Shown piece by piece: positions 53,074 to 62,516 of a DNA stretch of 64,000 nt (position 1 is its first letter; every line of letters starts with the position of its first letter). Source of the DNA: a candidate division CSSED10-310 bacterium (GTDB taxonomy: Bacteria; CSSED10-310; JAFGJC01). Location: NCBI GenBank assembly GCA_016927905.1, contig JAFGLW010000031.1, forward strand, positions 154,836 to 218,835, given 5' to 3'. The position numbers and the translations under genes were made by a program. Below the pieces are notes generated by a model. That model saw nothing but the letters and a program-made list of their open reading frames with translations, searched no databases and was not told where the DNA came from.

Positions 53074-54045
53074 TCAACACTCTTTTAGATGCTCTGTCTT
53101 CGAATGTTTCCCGGGCAGGTCCCGGACCAGACGGGGGACAGCGAATCCGGGAAGGATTTCCCGCAGAATCCGGATCAGACGGCGCGCTTTGGCCAATGAA
53201 ACGGCAAAATGGGCCGTCCCGAGCACCGGATCCAGAAAATGGATGTAATAGGGATGGACCCGGTTCCGGATGAGTGTGCGGGACAGATCCGCCAGGACAG
53301 CGGCATCGTCGTTGACGCCTCTTAAAAGGACGGCCTGATTCAGCAGGGGAATCCCGGTATCGGCCAGACGGCGGATCGCATCCCGGGAGGAATCATCCAG
53401 CTCCAGTGAATGGTTAATATGAAGCACCACCCAGAGCGGTTTGCCTGAAGTCAGAATACGGACCAGACCGTCCGTAATCCGCTCCGGCCAAACAACCGGT
53501 ACCCGGGTATGAACCCGGACGGTTTCGATATGCGGAATCGTCGACATCAGCTCCACCAGCGCTCCCAGTTCCGGATCGCTGCACATGAGCGGGTCACCGC
53601 CGGAAAATATTGCTTCATGAATGGAGCAGTCGTTACGAATGTAATCCGCAATACGGTCCAGCTCCGATCCGGATAGTCCAGTCAGCGAGCGGGGCAGGTT
53701 GGTTTTCCGGAAGCAGAACCGGCAGTGCACCGGGCACCGGCAAGATGTCAGGATCAGCACGCGGCCGGGATATTTGTGGATCAGGCCGGAAACCGGTGAA
53801 CTCTTCGTTTCGTTCAGAGGATCGGCTGACTCATGATCGGCCCGGATCAACTCCTCCGGAGACGGGATGAACTGCCTGCGGATGGGATCCAGCGGATCGG
53901 ATGGATCGATGCGGGCCAATAGTCCCGGTGTGATCCTGACCGGAAACCGGACGTGCGCCTGTTCCAGCGGTTCCATGTCATCCGCTGTCAGATTCAGCGT
54001 CCGGCCGATTTCGTTCAATGAAACTTCATGCATGTTCACCTGCAC
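53074..54045 (-). CDS. KamA-family radical SAM aminomutase, EpmB-like (EF-P beta-lysine ligation pathway)
   Basis: This 323-residue protein has the radical SAM motif CPVHCRFCFR near residues 107-116, the GGDPLM segment near 150, and a C-terminal FAVPRLVRDLPGKHSKTEHL, where the Lys should hold PLP. The short length (~320, without the C-terminal swap domain of classical lysine 2,3-aminomutase) and the VPRLVRDxPGxxSKT ending favour EpmB, which isomerises lysine for EF-P modification. EpmA and EF-P are not in the window. The start at 54045 (MQVNMHEVS) or the ATG at 54033 (MHEVS) is possible. Confidence 0.75.
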   Translation of the reverse strand: MQVNMHEVSLNEIGRTLNLTADDMEPLEQAHVRFPVRITPGLLARIDPSDPLDPIRRQFIPSPEELIRADHESADPLNETKSSPVSGLIHKYPGRVLILTSCRCPVHCRFCFRKTNLPRSLTGLSGSELDRIADYIRNDCSIHEAIFSGGDPLMCSDPELGALVELMSTIPHIETVRVHTRVPVVWPERITDGLVRILTSGKPLWVVLHINHSLELDDSSRDAIRRLADTGIPLLNQAVLLRGVNDDAAVLADLSRTLIRNRVHPYYIHFLDPVLGTAHFAVSLAKARRLIRILREILPGFAVPRLVRDLPGKHSKTEHLKEC

Positions 54046-54224
54046 CTGATCCCGCCTGCCTGAACAGACATTAGCAGACCGTATCCAATGCAGACAACCA
54101 ATTCATCCTTGACTCTGTATTTCAAATGAGGTTAAATCGCATCCTTGCATGGATTGGGGAACAGGTTCCCCTGAAGAAAAATTCATAGATCTCATGGTTT
54201 CTGCCCATCGAAAGGAGTGAGGAC

Positions 54225-55577
54225 ATGATCGACAAGATTTATCAGAAGGTTGCGGAACGGGATCCGAATCAGCCGGAATTTCTGCAGGCCGTCAGGGAGG
54301 TTTTCGACTCCCTTGAAGTTGTGATGGAAAAGCGGCCCATTTACCTGAAACACAAGATACTGGAGCGGATCGCCGAACCCGAGCGGGTGATTATCTTCCG
54401 CGTGCCGTGGATGGATGACAACGGGGAGATTCATGTCAACCGCGGATTCAGAATTCAGATGAACAGTGCGATCGGTCCTTACAAGGGCGGTCTCCGGTTT
54501 CACCCCAGCGTCAACCTGGGTATTCTGAAGTTCCTGGCCTTCGAGCAGGTCTTTAAAAATTCCCTGACAACGCTTCCCATGGGCGGCGGCAAGGGCGGTT
54601 CCGATTTCGATCCCAAGGGCAAGAGCGACAACGAAGTGATGCGGTTCTGCCACAGTTTCATGACGGAGCTGTTCCGGCATGTGGGTCCAAACACCGACGT
54701 CCCGGCGGGAGATATCGGTGTGGGCGGTCGTGAAATCGGGTATTTATTCGGGATGTACAAGAAACTCCGGATGGAGTTTACCGGGGTTCTGACCGGCAAG
54801 GGTATCAACTGGGGCGGCAGCTATGTCCGTCCAGAAGCCACCGGGTACGGTCAGGTATATTTCGCCGCGGAGATGCTGAAGACCCGGGGAGACACATTTG
54901 AAGGCAAAACCTGCCTGGTTTCAGGGTCCGGCAACGTGTCGCAGTACTGCACCGAGAAAGTCATCCAGCTCGGCGGCAAGGTCGTGACCGTGTCCGATTC
55001 CAACGGATACATCTACGATGAAGAAGGCCTCGATGCCGACAAGCTGAAATTCATCAAGGATCTGAAAAACGTCCGGCGTGGCCGGATCAAGGAATACACC
55101 GGCAAATATCCCAACGCCGTCTATACCCCGGTGGATCCGAACCTGGATTACAACCCGCTCTGGAACCACAAGGCCGACATTGCCCTGCCGTGTGCCACGC
55201 AGAATGAGATCAACGGAAAGGATGCCCAGCATCTGATCAACAACGGCGTCTTCTGTATCTCCGAAGGCGCTAACATGCCGACCACTCCGGACGGAGTGGA
55301 AATTTTCCTGGATGCGGGCATTCTGTACGGACCCGGCAAGGCGGCGAACGCCGGCGGCGTCTCAACCTCCGGGCTGGAAATGAGCCAGAACAGCCTCCGT
55401 CTGAACTGGTCCCGGGAAGAGGTGGATCAGCGGCTGCACACAATCATGAAAAACATCCACAAATCCTGCGTGCAGGCGGCCGAAGCGTTCGGGATGGCCG
55501 GCAACTACGTGGCGGGCGCTAACATAGCTGGATTCCTGAAAGTCGCCGATGCCATGATCGACCAGGGTGTCGTGTAA
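54225..55577 (+). CDS. gdhA: NADP-specific glutamate dehydrogenase
   Basis: This 450-residue enzyme converts 2-oxoglutarate and ammonia to glutamate. The sequence has the glutamate-binding core YKGGLRFHPSVNLGILKFLA near 87-106, the catalytic-type TLPMGGGKGGSDFDPKGKSD near 118-137 and DVPAGDIGVGGREIGYLFG near 160-178, then the Rossmann-type GSGNVSQYCTEKV near 236-248. The full length matches the hexameric bacterial NADP-type enzyme. GAAAGGAGTGAGGAC precedes ATG 54225. It forms a single-gene unit, followed by a strong terminator. Confidence 0.95.
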   Translation: MIDKIYQKVAERDPNQPEFLQAVREVFDSLEVVMEKRPIYLKHKILERIAEPERVIIFRVPWMDDNGEIHVNRGFRIQMNSAIGPYKGGLRFHPSVNLGILKFLAFEQVFKNSLTTLPMGGGKGGSDFDPKGKSDNEVMRFCHSFMTELFRHVGPNTDVPAGDIGVGGREIGYLFGMYKKLRMEFTGVLTGKGINWGGSYVRPEATGYGQVYFAAEMLKTRGDTFEGKTCLVSGSGNVSQYCTEKVIQLGGKVVTVSDSNGYIYDEEGLDADKLKFIKDLKNVRRGRIKEYTGKYPNAVYTPVDPNLDYNPLWNHKADIALPCATQNEINGKDAQHLINNGVFCISEGANMPTTPDGVEIFLDAGILYGPGKAANAGGVSTSGLEMSQNSLRLNWSREEVDQRLHTIMKNIHKSCVQAAEAFGMAGNYVAGANIAGFLKVADAMIDQGVV

Positions 55578-55595
55578 ATCCAAATCATGATTTTC

Positions 55596-55628
55596 AAAAA
55601 GCGGGACCTTTCAAGGTCCCGCTTTCCT
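55596..55628. terminator. bidirectional rho-independent terminator between gdhA and the PDZ gene
   Basis: AAAGCGGGACCTT (55598-55610) and AAGGTCCCGCTTT (55613-55625) form a 13-bp stem. The minus strand has a run of five T after the stem, so it can end the convergent PDZ-protein gene as well as gdhA. Confidence 0.85.
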
Positions 55629-55650
55629 TCTGAAAAGAACCTGATTTCCT

Positions 55651-57027
55651 TTACATCCTTGATTTGATAAAACCATCCACCCGGGTCCGGATCGGAGTGA
55701 ACACCAGAGCGACCACCACCGAGCTGGCCAGACTCAATGCATTTTGAGGTCCGGCATAGAATTTTGCCAAAGTAAAAACCAGCATGTTTTCGGTGAGTGT
55801 GAATATCGCGATGCTGATCACCAGCATGGCGATCCCCAGAACGGCCCGGTTTGCGATCTGGTCGATCTGGACCATTTTGAATCGGAACACCGCAAAAACC
55901 AGCGACAGCAATAGAACAATGAAAAGCGCCTGCGAGAAGTATGTCTTATATTTAAAAAGAAATATAAACAAAAAATCGGATGCACCCCGAAAGGCAACCA
56001 TTAAACCCAAAGCACCCGGTGCCAGAAAAATGCCCAAAGTGGATACGGAAACGCCAATCAGGAGAATCCGTTCCTGGCGGCGCTTGACGGGATCGTCGTC
56101 TTGTCTGTAGGTCAAGAAAAATCGGATGATTCCAATGACAAAAAAAATGACCAGAATGAAATAGAATGAAATAATCAATCCCTCGAGATCGCCAAAAAAT
56201 CTCATTAGGAAATATAATATTCCGCTCAGAATTACGGGAATGATATAAATGCTCCATGGATGATTCTGCAAGATCAGAAAAAATCCGATCCAGAGGGATC
56301 GTTTCTTTTCAGGCTTCAAATCAATCCGCCGTGGAAAGATGCTGAACAGATGCAGAAAACTGGATGCAACCAGCATCACGCTGATCACATAAGACAATAT
56401 GTGCAGAAGTTCTGGAGCGAACTGCCTGAAAAAATTGCCCTCAATGACATTTTTGAAACCAATGAATGTCTCAAAAATACGAAAAATTGCATCGACCGCC
56501 AATCGTGACGAGCAGAACATGCAATAGACTGAGAAGCAGAACAATGCCAATATCCAGTTTTCAGGCTGACCCCTGTTCCGGATCAGACAGACGCTTCCGA
56601 TAACCCAGAACGACAGAAGCAGAAGATAATCACCGCATTCCTTGATCCATCTGGTGACTGACATTTGTTTAAATATAACCGGAACCATCACTGTCCGGGA
56701 TTTTCCATCTTCATCGATTGTAATCTTGAGATCCCCGCCAATCCGCATGGAATCCAGAATTTCCTGTAACTGTGCTTCCGTATCGATCGGCATCCCGTTA
56801 ATTTCGAGTATTTCATCTCCTTCCGTCAGTCCGGATTCCGCAGCAGGACCACCAGGTTCAAGCCATGTGATCTCGGGCGGTTCGTATTCACCGAAGACAA
56901 AATCGATAGACGTGCCGATGTCGGGTCGAATTATTTTGTGCAAATTAACTTTTAACTCATATGCCAGGGGGATCAGGGAGATGATCAGGATGAACAGTAG
57001 CAGTATTTTCCTGGCGAACGGGATCAT
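55651..57027 (-). CDS. PDZ-domain polytopic membrane protein (sensor-like, no output domain)
   Basis: This 458-residue protein starts with a membrane helix (5-24). A PDZ domain follows at about 50-118 (ITWLEPGGPAAESGLTEGDE then ILEINGMPIDTEAQLQ). The rest is polytopic, with about ten hydrophobic segments, and ends in VVALVFTPIRTRVDGFIKSRM. In related sensor proteins this last segment leads into a cytoplasmic GAF, histidine kinase or phosphatase domain, which is missing here because the stop follows at once. It is probably a membrane signal receiver or a truncated sensor. It follows the secreted protein gene at 57042 by 14 bases. Base composition is clearly more AT-rich than in the first 55 kb. 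Confidence 0.6.
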   Translation of the reverse strand: MIPFARKILLLFILIISLIPLAYELKVNLHKIIRPDIGTSIDFVFGEYEPPEITWLEPGGPAAESGLTEGDEILEINGMPIDTEAQLQEILDSMRIGGDLKITIDEDGKSRTVMVPVIFKQMSVTRWIKECGDYLLLLSFWVIGSVCLIRNRGQPENWILALFCFSVYCMFCSSRLAVDAIFRIFETFIGFKNVIEGNFFRQFAPELLHILSYVISVMLVASSFLHLFSIFPRRIDLKPEKKRSLWIGFFLILQNHPWSIYIIPVILSGILYFLMRFFGDLEGLIISFYFILVIFFVIGIIRFFLTYRQDDDPVKRRQERILLIGVSVSTLGIFLAPGALGLMVAFRGASDFLFIFLFKYKTYFSQALFIVLLLSLVFAVFRFKMVQIDQIANRAVLGIAMLVISIAIFTLTENMLVFTLAKFYAGPQNALSLASSVVVALVFTPIRTRVDGFIKSRM

Positions 57028-57041
57028 GGATCGGCCAATTG

Positions 57042-57827
57042 CTATTTTACATATCGGATACTCATTGTTCCGGTCCTTACATCGGCACTCAACAGGATCT
57101 TGTCTTTCTTGGAAATAATGAGATCAACCTTTGTGAATTCATCGCTTTCCGAATCGGATACCATGTTTCGTGGAATATCGAACGTTGCCGTGAACACCGA
57201 AATAGTTACCCCATTGAAATCTATTTCCTTATGACCCGTCACCGCCATCGGACACTGATACACTTTGGTGTCTTCGTCGGGGAAAAAAGACAAGAAGGCT
57301 ATGGGGACAATTCTCGAATATTCCAATTCCAGAGGCATTTTGGAAATATAAATGGCAAGCAGTAACGGACTGGGATTCAGCACCCAGGTATCATCCGAAA
57401 TGGATTCCAGGGCGATATACTGCATCGGCCGGGCGGTTTCCCTGCCAACGGTGAACTCGATGTTTCCCTCAATCCGGTCGGCTTTTCTTTTTGATGAGTA
57501 TTTTATGTCCAAATCGTATTTATTTGGTTTCATTCGTCCCCAGGATTTAATAAATACGCCGTTTTCATCGACAACGAATTTCCCATAGAGCGCCCCATCC
57601 GAATCGTGCTGTTCCAAATCGAAGCTGTGCAGAAGGTGATCGCCTGATTTCTTAACCTTTTTCAAAACCGATTCTTCATGATAAGTACCGTCCTCGTCGG
57701 TCATTTCGTACTTGATTGTTTCACCGACCTGCCACGGAAATGCCGGGTTTTCAGCCGCATACACCGAAATACTCAAAAGGACAATTAAAGCACAGAAAGC
57801 AAAAGCACCCGCTTTTCTGTAATTCAT
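57042..57827 (-). CDS. Secreted beta-rich protein of unknown function
   Basis: I do not recognise this 261-residue protein. It has a signal peptide (about 1-24, ALIVLLSISVYA then AENPAFPW) and then alternating charged and hydrophobic strands (QVGETIKYEMTDEDGTYHEE, GALYGKFVVDENGVFIKSWG). The layout resembles DUF3108-type periplasmic proteins, but I cannot confirm this. GAAAGGAG lies upstream of ATG 57827. It precedes the PDZ membrane protein by 14 bases, so they are likely co-transcribed and may act together in the envelope. Confidence 0.55.
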   Translation of the reverse strand: MNYRKAGAFAFCALIVLLSISVYAAENPAFPWQVGETIKYEMTDEDGTYHEESVLKKVKKSGDHLLHSFDLEQHDSDGALYGKFVVDENGVFIKSWGRMKPNKYDLDIKYSSKRKADRIEGNIEFTVGRETARPMQYIALESISDDTWVLNPSPLLLAIYISKMPLELEYSRIVPIAFLSFFPDEDTKVYQCPMAVTGHKEIDFNGVTISVFTATFDIPRNMVSDSESDEFTKVDLIISKKDKILLSADVRTGTMSIRYVK

Positions 57828-57935
57828 TATCGAGCTCCTTTCAACAAAAAAAACATCCCGTTAATCACGATAACCTGCGATCTGGGCAACCTTAACCTCT
57901 CAAATTTGCATTTTTTCAATTCTGCTGTAATCCAG

Positions 57936-58997
57936 TTATCTTTTAAGGGGACTGGTAACGGATTCGTGCTGTTTCTGCCTGATCTGTCGGTTATTTCTCA
58001 ATGTGTTTCCGGAAATGTAATCATGACCACGATGATCACCTTGTGAACCGGAGCTTGAGAATCCAAAGGTCATGGTACCGCTGTCATATCCCGTCATTCC
58101 GTTATAGTGAACCATAACGATTATTTCATCTCCGGTCGTAACAAACCCTTTGCAATAGATCTTGTATAATCCAGATAGGACATTCGAAATGGATACATAG
58201 ATATTTGCCAGATCGGCTGAACTTGGCGCGTAATAATATCTGCCGTTGGTTTCATCGGCCAATTCCCGAAGATAATCGACATCAAGACCTGAGCCGTAAA
58301 GACCGATGGTAAATATGGGAATGACATTGTTTCTGGCCAAATTGATGACATCCGATTTGCTTTTCGAAGACGCGTTTTCACCTCCATCTGTCAGAGCTAT
58401 GACCGCCCTTTGGCCCGGTTGAGACAGTGCATCGGTTAATCCCTGGTATATGGAATCATTCAAAGCCGTACTGTGGCCGGCACCTGAAAATGATCTTCTG
58501 GCGGCATTCTTTAATGCAACCTTGTCGGTAGTAAAATACTGCATCACCTCGACATAACTGCTGAATTTGATGATTTCTCCCCGATCTATATCACCCATCA
58601 GATTGATGAAAATAATGACAGCACCTTCCATGTCGATTAACGATTGGTATGCCATGCTACCACTGTAATCCATCGTCATGGCAGCACTGATGGGAAGATC
58701 CTGTTGCTCATCCATATATTCGATCTCCACCCATCCTGACGTCATATTTGAAGCCAGTGTCACAGCAAAATTCTCCATCCTCAGATTCTCGATCGGATCA
58801 CCCGACTCGTCCGTGACCGATACGGTAATCTCCAGCTTTTCATCCGCCTCCTGGATACCCAGGATGTAAACATTCAGACCGGTTGCGGTGTCATCTGGAT
58901 CACTGAATCCCTCCTCCGGTGCAACTGGATCCTTTAAACACCCAAATAACAGCATACCCGCTGTCAAAATGACCGAAAATTTAAAAATAAACCACAT
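57936..58997 (-). CDS. von Willebrand factor A-domain lipoprotein
   Basis: This 353-residue exported protein has a signal helix ending in the lipobox LLFGC (Cys20). Residues about 40-105 form a beta-sandwich-like region with VSVTDESGDPIENLRMENF. The vWA domain covers about 108-295: the MIDAS motif is DYSGS in TMDYSGSMAYQ, with later ALNDSIYQG and ALTDGGENAS. The domain binds a divalent metal and usually mediates protein contacts at the cell surface. It is followed on the same strand, after 108 bases, by the secreted protein gene at 57042. Confidence 0.8.
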   Translation of the reverse strand: MWFIFKFSVILTAGMLLFGCLKDPVAPEEGFSDPDDTATGLNVYILGIQEADEKLEITVSVTDESGDPIENLRMENFAVTLASNMTSGWVEIEYMDEQQDLPISAAMTMDYSGSMAYQSLIDMEGAVIIFINLMGDIDRGEIIKFSSYVEVMQYFTTDKVALKNAARRSFSGAGHSTALNDSIYQGLTDALSQPGQRAVIALTDGGENASSKSKSDVINLARNNVIPIFTIGLYGSGLDVDYLRELADETNGRYYYAPSSADLANIYVSISNVLSGLYKIYCKGFVTTGDEIIVMVHYNGMTGYDSGTMTFGFSSSGSQGDHRGHDYISGNTLRNNRQIRQKQHESVTSPLKR

Positions 58998-59063
58998 GGT
59001 TTTTCTCCTTATCGAAAGACGCTGGGTCGAACTATTCCTTCCCGATCTTTTTCAACGTTTCAT

Positions 59064-59753
59064 CTAAAGATCCGAAAAAAACGAAATTCCAATGGCGATA
59101 AAAGGTCCTCCAAAATTATCTTCTCCGTAATATTTTGAAATTCCGCTTTTACCCAATATACCGGGAACAAATTCATATCCTGCATCAAAATTCACACAGA
59201 GAGAACCCGCAGTCAGAAATTCATAGATTTTATACATCAGACCAGCTTTCAACTTCAGACTTAACCCATCTTCTGAAGATTCCTTTGAACTCATGCCAAT
59301 TGCTTTCTGTTCAGATGTCGCTTCGATCGTTTCATCGAGTGTGAAATACCCAAATGATGGAGAAATGTGAAGAAGAAATTTCGATGAAATATCACTTATA
59401 TACGACGCCTCCAGATAAATGTTCCGGATCTCAAGTTTGCTGTCGTTTCCTGTTCTGAACCATTCCCCGTTCACCGGAGGCATGTAAACGGTTTCCCCGC
59501 TCTTGGACATGTTCAGGAATCCAAAATTAAAATACAGATTCTCATGTAACAGAGACATCCCGGCCTTGATATCGTACTGGAAACATCCATCTTTGTCGTA
59601 AATCTGCACATAGCTGTCATTGGCTAGTGATGGATAGTACATGCCAAAATTGAGCCCGAAATTCCATGGATATGTCGCGCTTGCGCATGACACGCACACA
59701 TTGAAAAAAAACACTGCACCAATCAATGATCCCCTAATCACGCTTCTTGCCAT
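59064..59753 (-). CDS. Outer-membrane beta-barrel-like protein
   Basis: This 229-residue protein has a signal peptide (about 1-27, IGAVFFFNVCVSCASA), then a pattern of alternating strands with aromatic ends (FGLNFGMYYPSLAND, LYFNFGFLNMSKSG, FLLHISPSFGYFTLDE). It ends in GGPFIAIGISFFSDL, a typical membrane-barrel end though the final residue is Leu rather than Phe. It is likely an 8-10-stranded barrel of OmpW/OmpA size. No specific family can be named. It sits 66 bases upstream of the vWA lipoprotein gene on the same strand. Confidence 0.55.
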   Translation of the reverse strand: MARSVIRGSLIGAVFFFNVCVSCASATYPWNFGLNFGMYYPSLANDSYVQIYDKDGCFQYDIKAGMSLLHENLYFNFGFLNMSKSGETVYMPPVNGEWFRTGNDSKLEIRNIYLEASYISDISSKFLLHISPSFGYFTLDETIEATSEQKAIGMSSKESSEDGLSLKLKAGLMYKIYEFLTAGSLCVNFDAGYEFVPGILGKSGISKYYGEDNFGGPFIAIGISFFSDL

Positions 59754-59971
59754 GCTTCATCTCCCTGATAAAGTGATGTCTCGCAGTAATTTCTCTCCGC
59801 AAATACTTATTCTTGCAGAAAAAAAGCTAACTTCCATTCATATGATTCAAAATGAGCTTTTCACTTCTTATTTTGTTTTTCTGATGATCGCGCAATTTTC
59901 GATCCCATATATGCTTCTTGTTATCGGGACACACGTATGCGTCATGTGTTTTGACGGGATCAAAATCCGAC

Positions 59972-60439
59972 TTATATGCCAAATGTATAAGAAGCAACAA
60001 TCATGAAATCGGGTATATCACCGAGTCCGAGTGTTAATTCCAGAGCAAAATTATTGTATTCAATTCCACCACCCAGATCGAGACCAACTTCATTCCCGTC
60101 GCCATCGAAACTTTCGTCAAAATCATAATGCCACAGTGATATTCCCGCAATGGGATAGATCAGGAAATCGGTCCCGACATCGAAGCGGTAACTGGCAAAT
60201 ACACTGGCGCGGAATGTGGTGATATCGTCTCCAAATCCCGCAACGACAGCCGGTTCCAGGACAAATTGATCATCAATCAGGTCCATGATCCTGATATGAC
60301 CGCCGCCGATGAACTGGTCGGGATCAGATGTGAATCCGCCACGGAGTCCAAAAGCGTATTCAATTGCCGAAGTTGTCCCGACAAACGCAAAAGTAAATCC
60401 AAAAATGAATACTGCCAGAGTGAAAACTGATCGATTCAT
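59972..60439 (-). CDS. Small outer-membrane beta-barrel-like protein
   Basis: This 155-residue protein has a signal peptide (about 1-25) followed by strands such as YAFGLRGGFTSDP, ASVFASYRFDVGTD and VGLDLGGGIEYNNFALELTL, and ends ASYTFGI. This is the look of a small, 6-8-stranded outer-membrane barrel. Its specific role is unknown. AAAGGAGG is present upstream of ATG 60439. A 218-base gap separates it from the next barrel gene, and I see no gene in that gap. Confidence 0.55.
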   Translation of the reverse strand: MNRSVFTLAVFIFGFTFAFVGTTSAIEYAFGLRGGFTSDPDQFIGGGHIRIMDLIDDQFVLEPAVVAGFGDDITTFRASVFASYRFDVGTDFLIYPIAGISLWHYDFDESFDGDGNEVGLDLGGGIEYNNFALELTLGLGDIPDFMIVASYTFGI

Positions 60440-60496
60440 GTTATCCTCCTTTTAGAAATACATTAAATACACAGGTAAATCCCTCTGTCAACACTG

Positions 60497-61267
60497 CTAT
60501 TTGGGTTGAGCGCTGAACCAGGTGCTTTCCGGCCATTTTTTCAACCGTTTCGCAACTGCCTTTTCGATTCCGATGAGCGCCTTCTCAACCCCTTTGCCAT
60601 AAGTCTCTCTCAGTGGTTCAATGGCGGGATCCTCAATCAATATCAGACAATTCACTGCTGTGCTGTTCAAGTTTGCCAGAGATACCAGTCTGGGAATCAG
60701 TTCCGATTTTACGATAAAATCCCGCTCCTTCGACGGGATGGTTCCACCCTTCATCACGTACTTTCTTTGGTTAATCAGAAATTTTTTGATTGTTTTCATT
60801 GCCAGATCATACGTTTCCGAAGTGTATTTTTCCGGATTCAGAAATTTCAGAGATTGCGATAGTTCATCAATTCGATTGACATTATCAAAGGCTACCTTAA
60901 GCAATTGGTTTGAGGCTTTGATTGTTTCCGGTTTGTCCGTTTCCCTTGCAAACAGCATGATCGTATCAACATCTTTAATGGAAATGGAACTCCTGAGGAT
61001 TTTTTCCTGGCTGTCCCGAGCTGCCTTATCGACCTTGGATTTATACAGGGCATATTTTTCCGCATGAGCAAAATACAGGATCAATTTACCGAAAAGATCT
61101 TTTTCCTTCCGCGCCTGACATATTTCAATCGCCTTGTCGAAATTGTGGTTGCGGAAAGCCTCCATGGCGGTGTCCTGCCAGGCAGCCTGGACTGGAACCT
61201 GGAAGATTCCAAACAGTTGAATCGATACAATTGTAAGGAACAAGACGCAGACGAATCCTCTTTTCAT
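60497..61267 (-). CDS. Secreted helical protein of unknown function
   Basis: I do not recognise this 256-residue protein. It begins with a signal peptide (MKRGFVCVLFLTIVSIQLFG, cleavage probably after VQA) and continues as a helix-rich, Lys-rich chain (AWQDTAMEAFRNHNFDKAIE, KSKVDKAARDSQEKILRS). The start resembles a TPR-like first helix pair. ATG 61267 is chosen because GAAAGGAC precedes it; the frame extends to 61327 without support. It is the first gene of the minus-strand AT-rich block of envelope proteins. Confidence 0.5.
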   Translation of the reverse strand: MKRGFVCVLFLTIVSIQLFGIFQVPVQAAWQDTAMEAFRNHNFDKAIEICQARKEKDLFGKLILYFAHAEKYALYKSKVDKAARDSQEKILRSSISIKDVDTIMLFARETDKPETIKASNQLLKVAFDNVNRIDELSQSLKFLNPEKYTSETYDLAMKTIKKFLINQRKYVMKGGTIPSKERDFIVKSELIPRLVSLANLNSTAVNCLILIEDPAIEPLRETYGKGVEKALIGIEKAVAKRLKKWPESTWFSAQPK

Positions 61268-61475
61268 TTCATGTCCTTTCTCGTATTCTGAATACTCTTC
61301 GTTATGCATCAGGTTTGAAAATATCAAATCAGTTAATCTTGCGCAAGCCTTGAGAACTCCGTTGTGGCCGCTTCCATTCGAGATTTGCTTTGTAACTCAG
61401 ATTGATTGCATCGCTGCAGTTTAGGTATTGTAAAATCATTGAATTTGCGTTTAATCAGTGGGAGAGTGCAATCCG

Positions 61476-62516
61476 ATGAAAGCGATGATCCTCAAATCGA
61501 TTTGCGATATGACCCAAACCCGGGAACCGCTCGAACCGGCGGAACTTCCCGATCCCTCCCCCGGCGATGGCGATGTGCTGGTCCGGGTGAACGCCTGCGG
61601 CGTATGCCACACCGAGCTGGACGAAATCGAGGGCCGAACCCCGCCGCCCTTCTTTCCCATGGTTCTCGGCCACCAGGTTGTCGGCACCGTGACAGAACGC
61701 GGATCCCGCGCCAAACTGCACGGGATCGGCGACCGGGTGGGGATCGCCTGGATCTACTCCTCCTGCGGTCGTTGCTCCTGGTGCCGGTCCGGAGATGAGA
61801 ACCTGTGCCCGGAGTTCCAGGCGACCGGCCGAGACGCATTCGGCGGGTATGCCCAGTACATGGTCGTCCCCGAATCATCCGCTTTCAAGGTTCCCGGCTG
61901 CCTGACCGATTATGAAGCGGCACCGCTTCTGTGCGCCGGCGCAATCGGGTATCGGAGCTTGCGCCTGACCGGTCTGGGAAACGGGCAGGCACTGGGTCTG
62001 ACCGGGTTCGGTGCGTCGGCGCACCTGGTTCTCAAGATGGTCCGGTACCGGTTTCCCGAAACACGTATCCACGTGTTCGCCCGGAGTGCATCCGAACGGG
62101 AATTCGCCCGGGATCTGGGCGCGGTATGGGCGGGGGATACCGCCGAAACCGCCCCGGAACCACTCGATGCGATCATCGATACGACACCCGTCTGGAAACC
62201 GGTGGTGGAAGCCCTGCGGAATCTCGCCCCGGGCGGCAGGCTGGTGATCAACGCCATCCGGAAAGAATCCGTCGATCAGGATTACCTGCTGAAACTGGAT
62301 TATCCGGAACATCTGTGGATGGAAAAGGAGATTAAATCAGTTGCGAACGTGGCCAAGCGGGATGTGGCGGAATTTCTGGAGCTGGCGGCGGACGCCGGGA
62401 TTCATCCGGAATATCAGCTGTACGATCTCGATCAGGCCAATACAGCACTGATGGAATTGAAAAAGGGAATCATCCGCGGCGCCAAAATCCTGGTTTTGCA
62501 GGAAGTGAAAGACTAG
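61476..62516 (+). CDS. Zinc-dependent alcohol dehydrogenase (MDR family)
   Basis: This 346-residue medium-chain dehydrogenase/reductase has VNACGVCHTELDEIEG near residues 33-48 (catalytic zinc Cys), VLGHQVVG near 60, the structural zinc cluster CGRCSWCRSGDENLC near 90-104, and a nucleotide-binding region with LTGFGASAHLVLKM near 170. Such enzymes oxidise primary or secondary alcohols with NAD(P). ATG 61476 follows GGGAG; a GTG at 61458 is less likely. The gene is GC-rich compared with the block before it. It overlaps the convergent ferritin-like gene by 4 bases. Confidence 0.88.
   Translation: MKAMILKSICDMTQTREPLEPAELPDPSPGDGDVLVRVNACGVCHTELDEIEGRTPPPFFPMVLGHQVVGTVTERGSRAKLHGIGDRVGIAWIYSSCGRCSWCRSGDENLCPEFQATGRDAFGGYAQYMVVPESSAFKVPGCLTDYEAAPLLCAGAIGYRSLRLTGLGNGQALGLTGFGASAHLVLKMVRYRFPETRIHVFARSASEREFARDLGAVWAGDTAETAPEPLDAIIDTTPVWKPVVEALRNLAPGGRLVINAIRKESVDQDYLLKLDYPEHLWMEKEIKSVANVAKRDVAEFLELAADAGIHPEYQLYDLDQANTALMELKKGIIRGAKILVLQEVKD

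Noticed and set aside
59641..60006. Plus-strand ORF of 121 codons in the gap between the barrel genes
   Set aside because: It runs over the start of one barrel gene and has no ribosome site or family feature.
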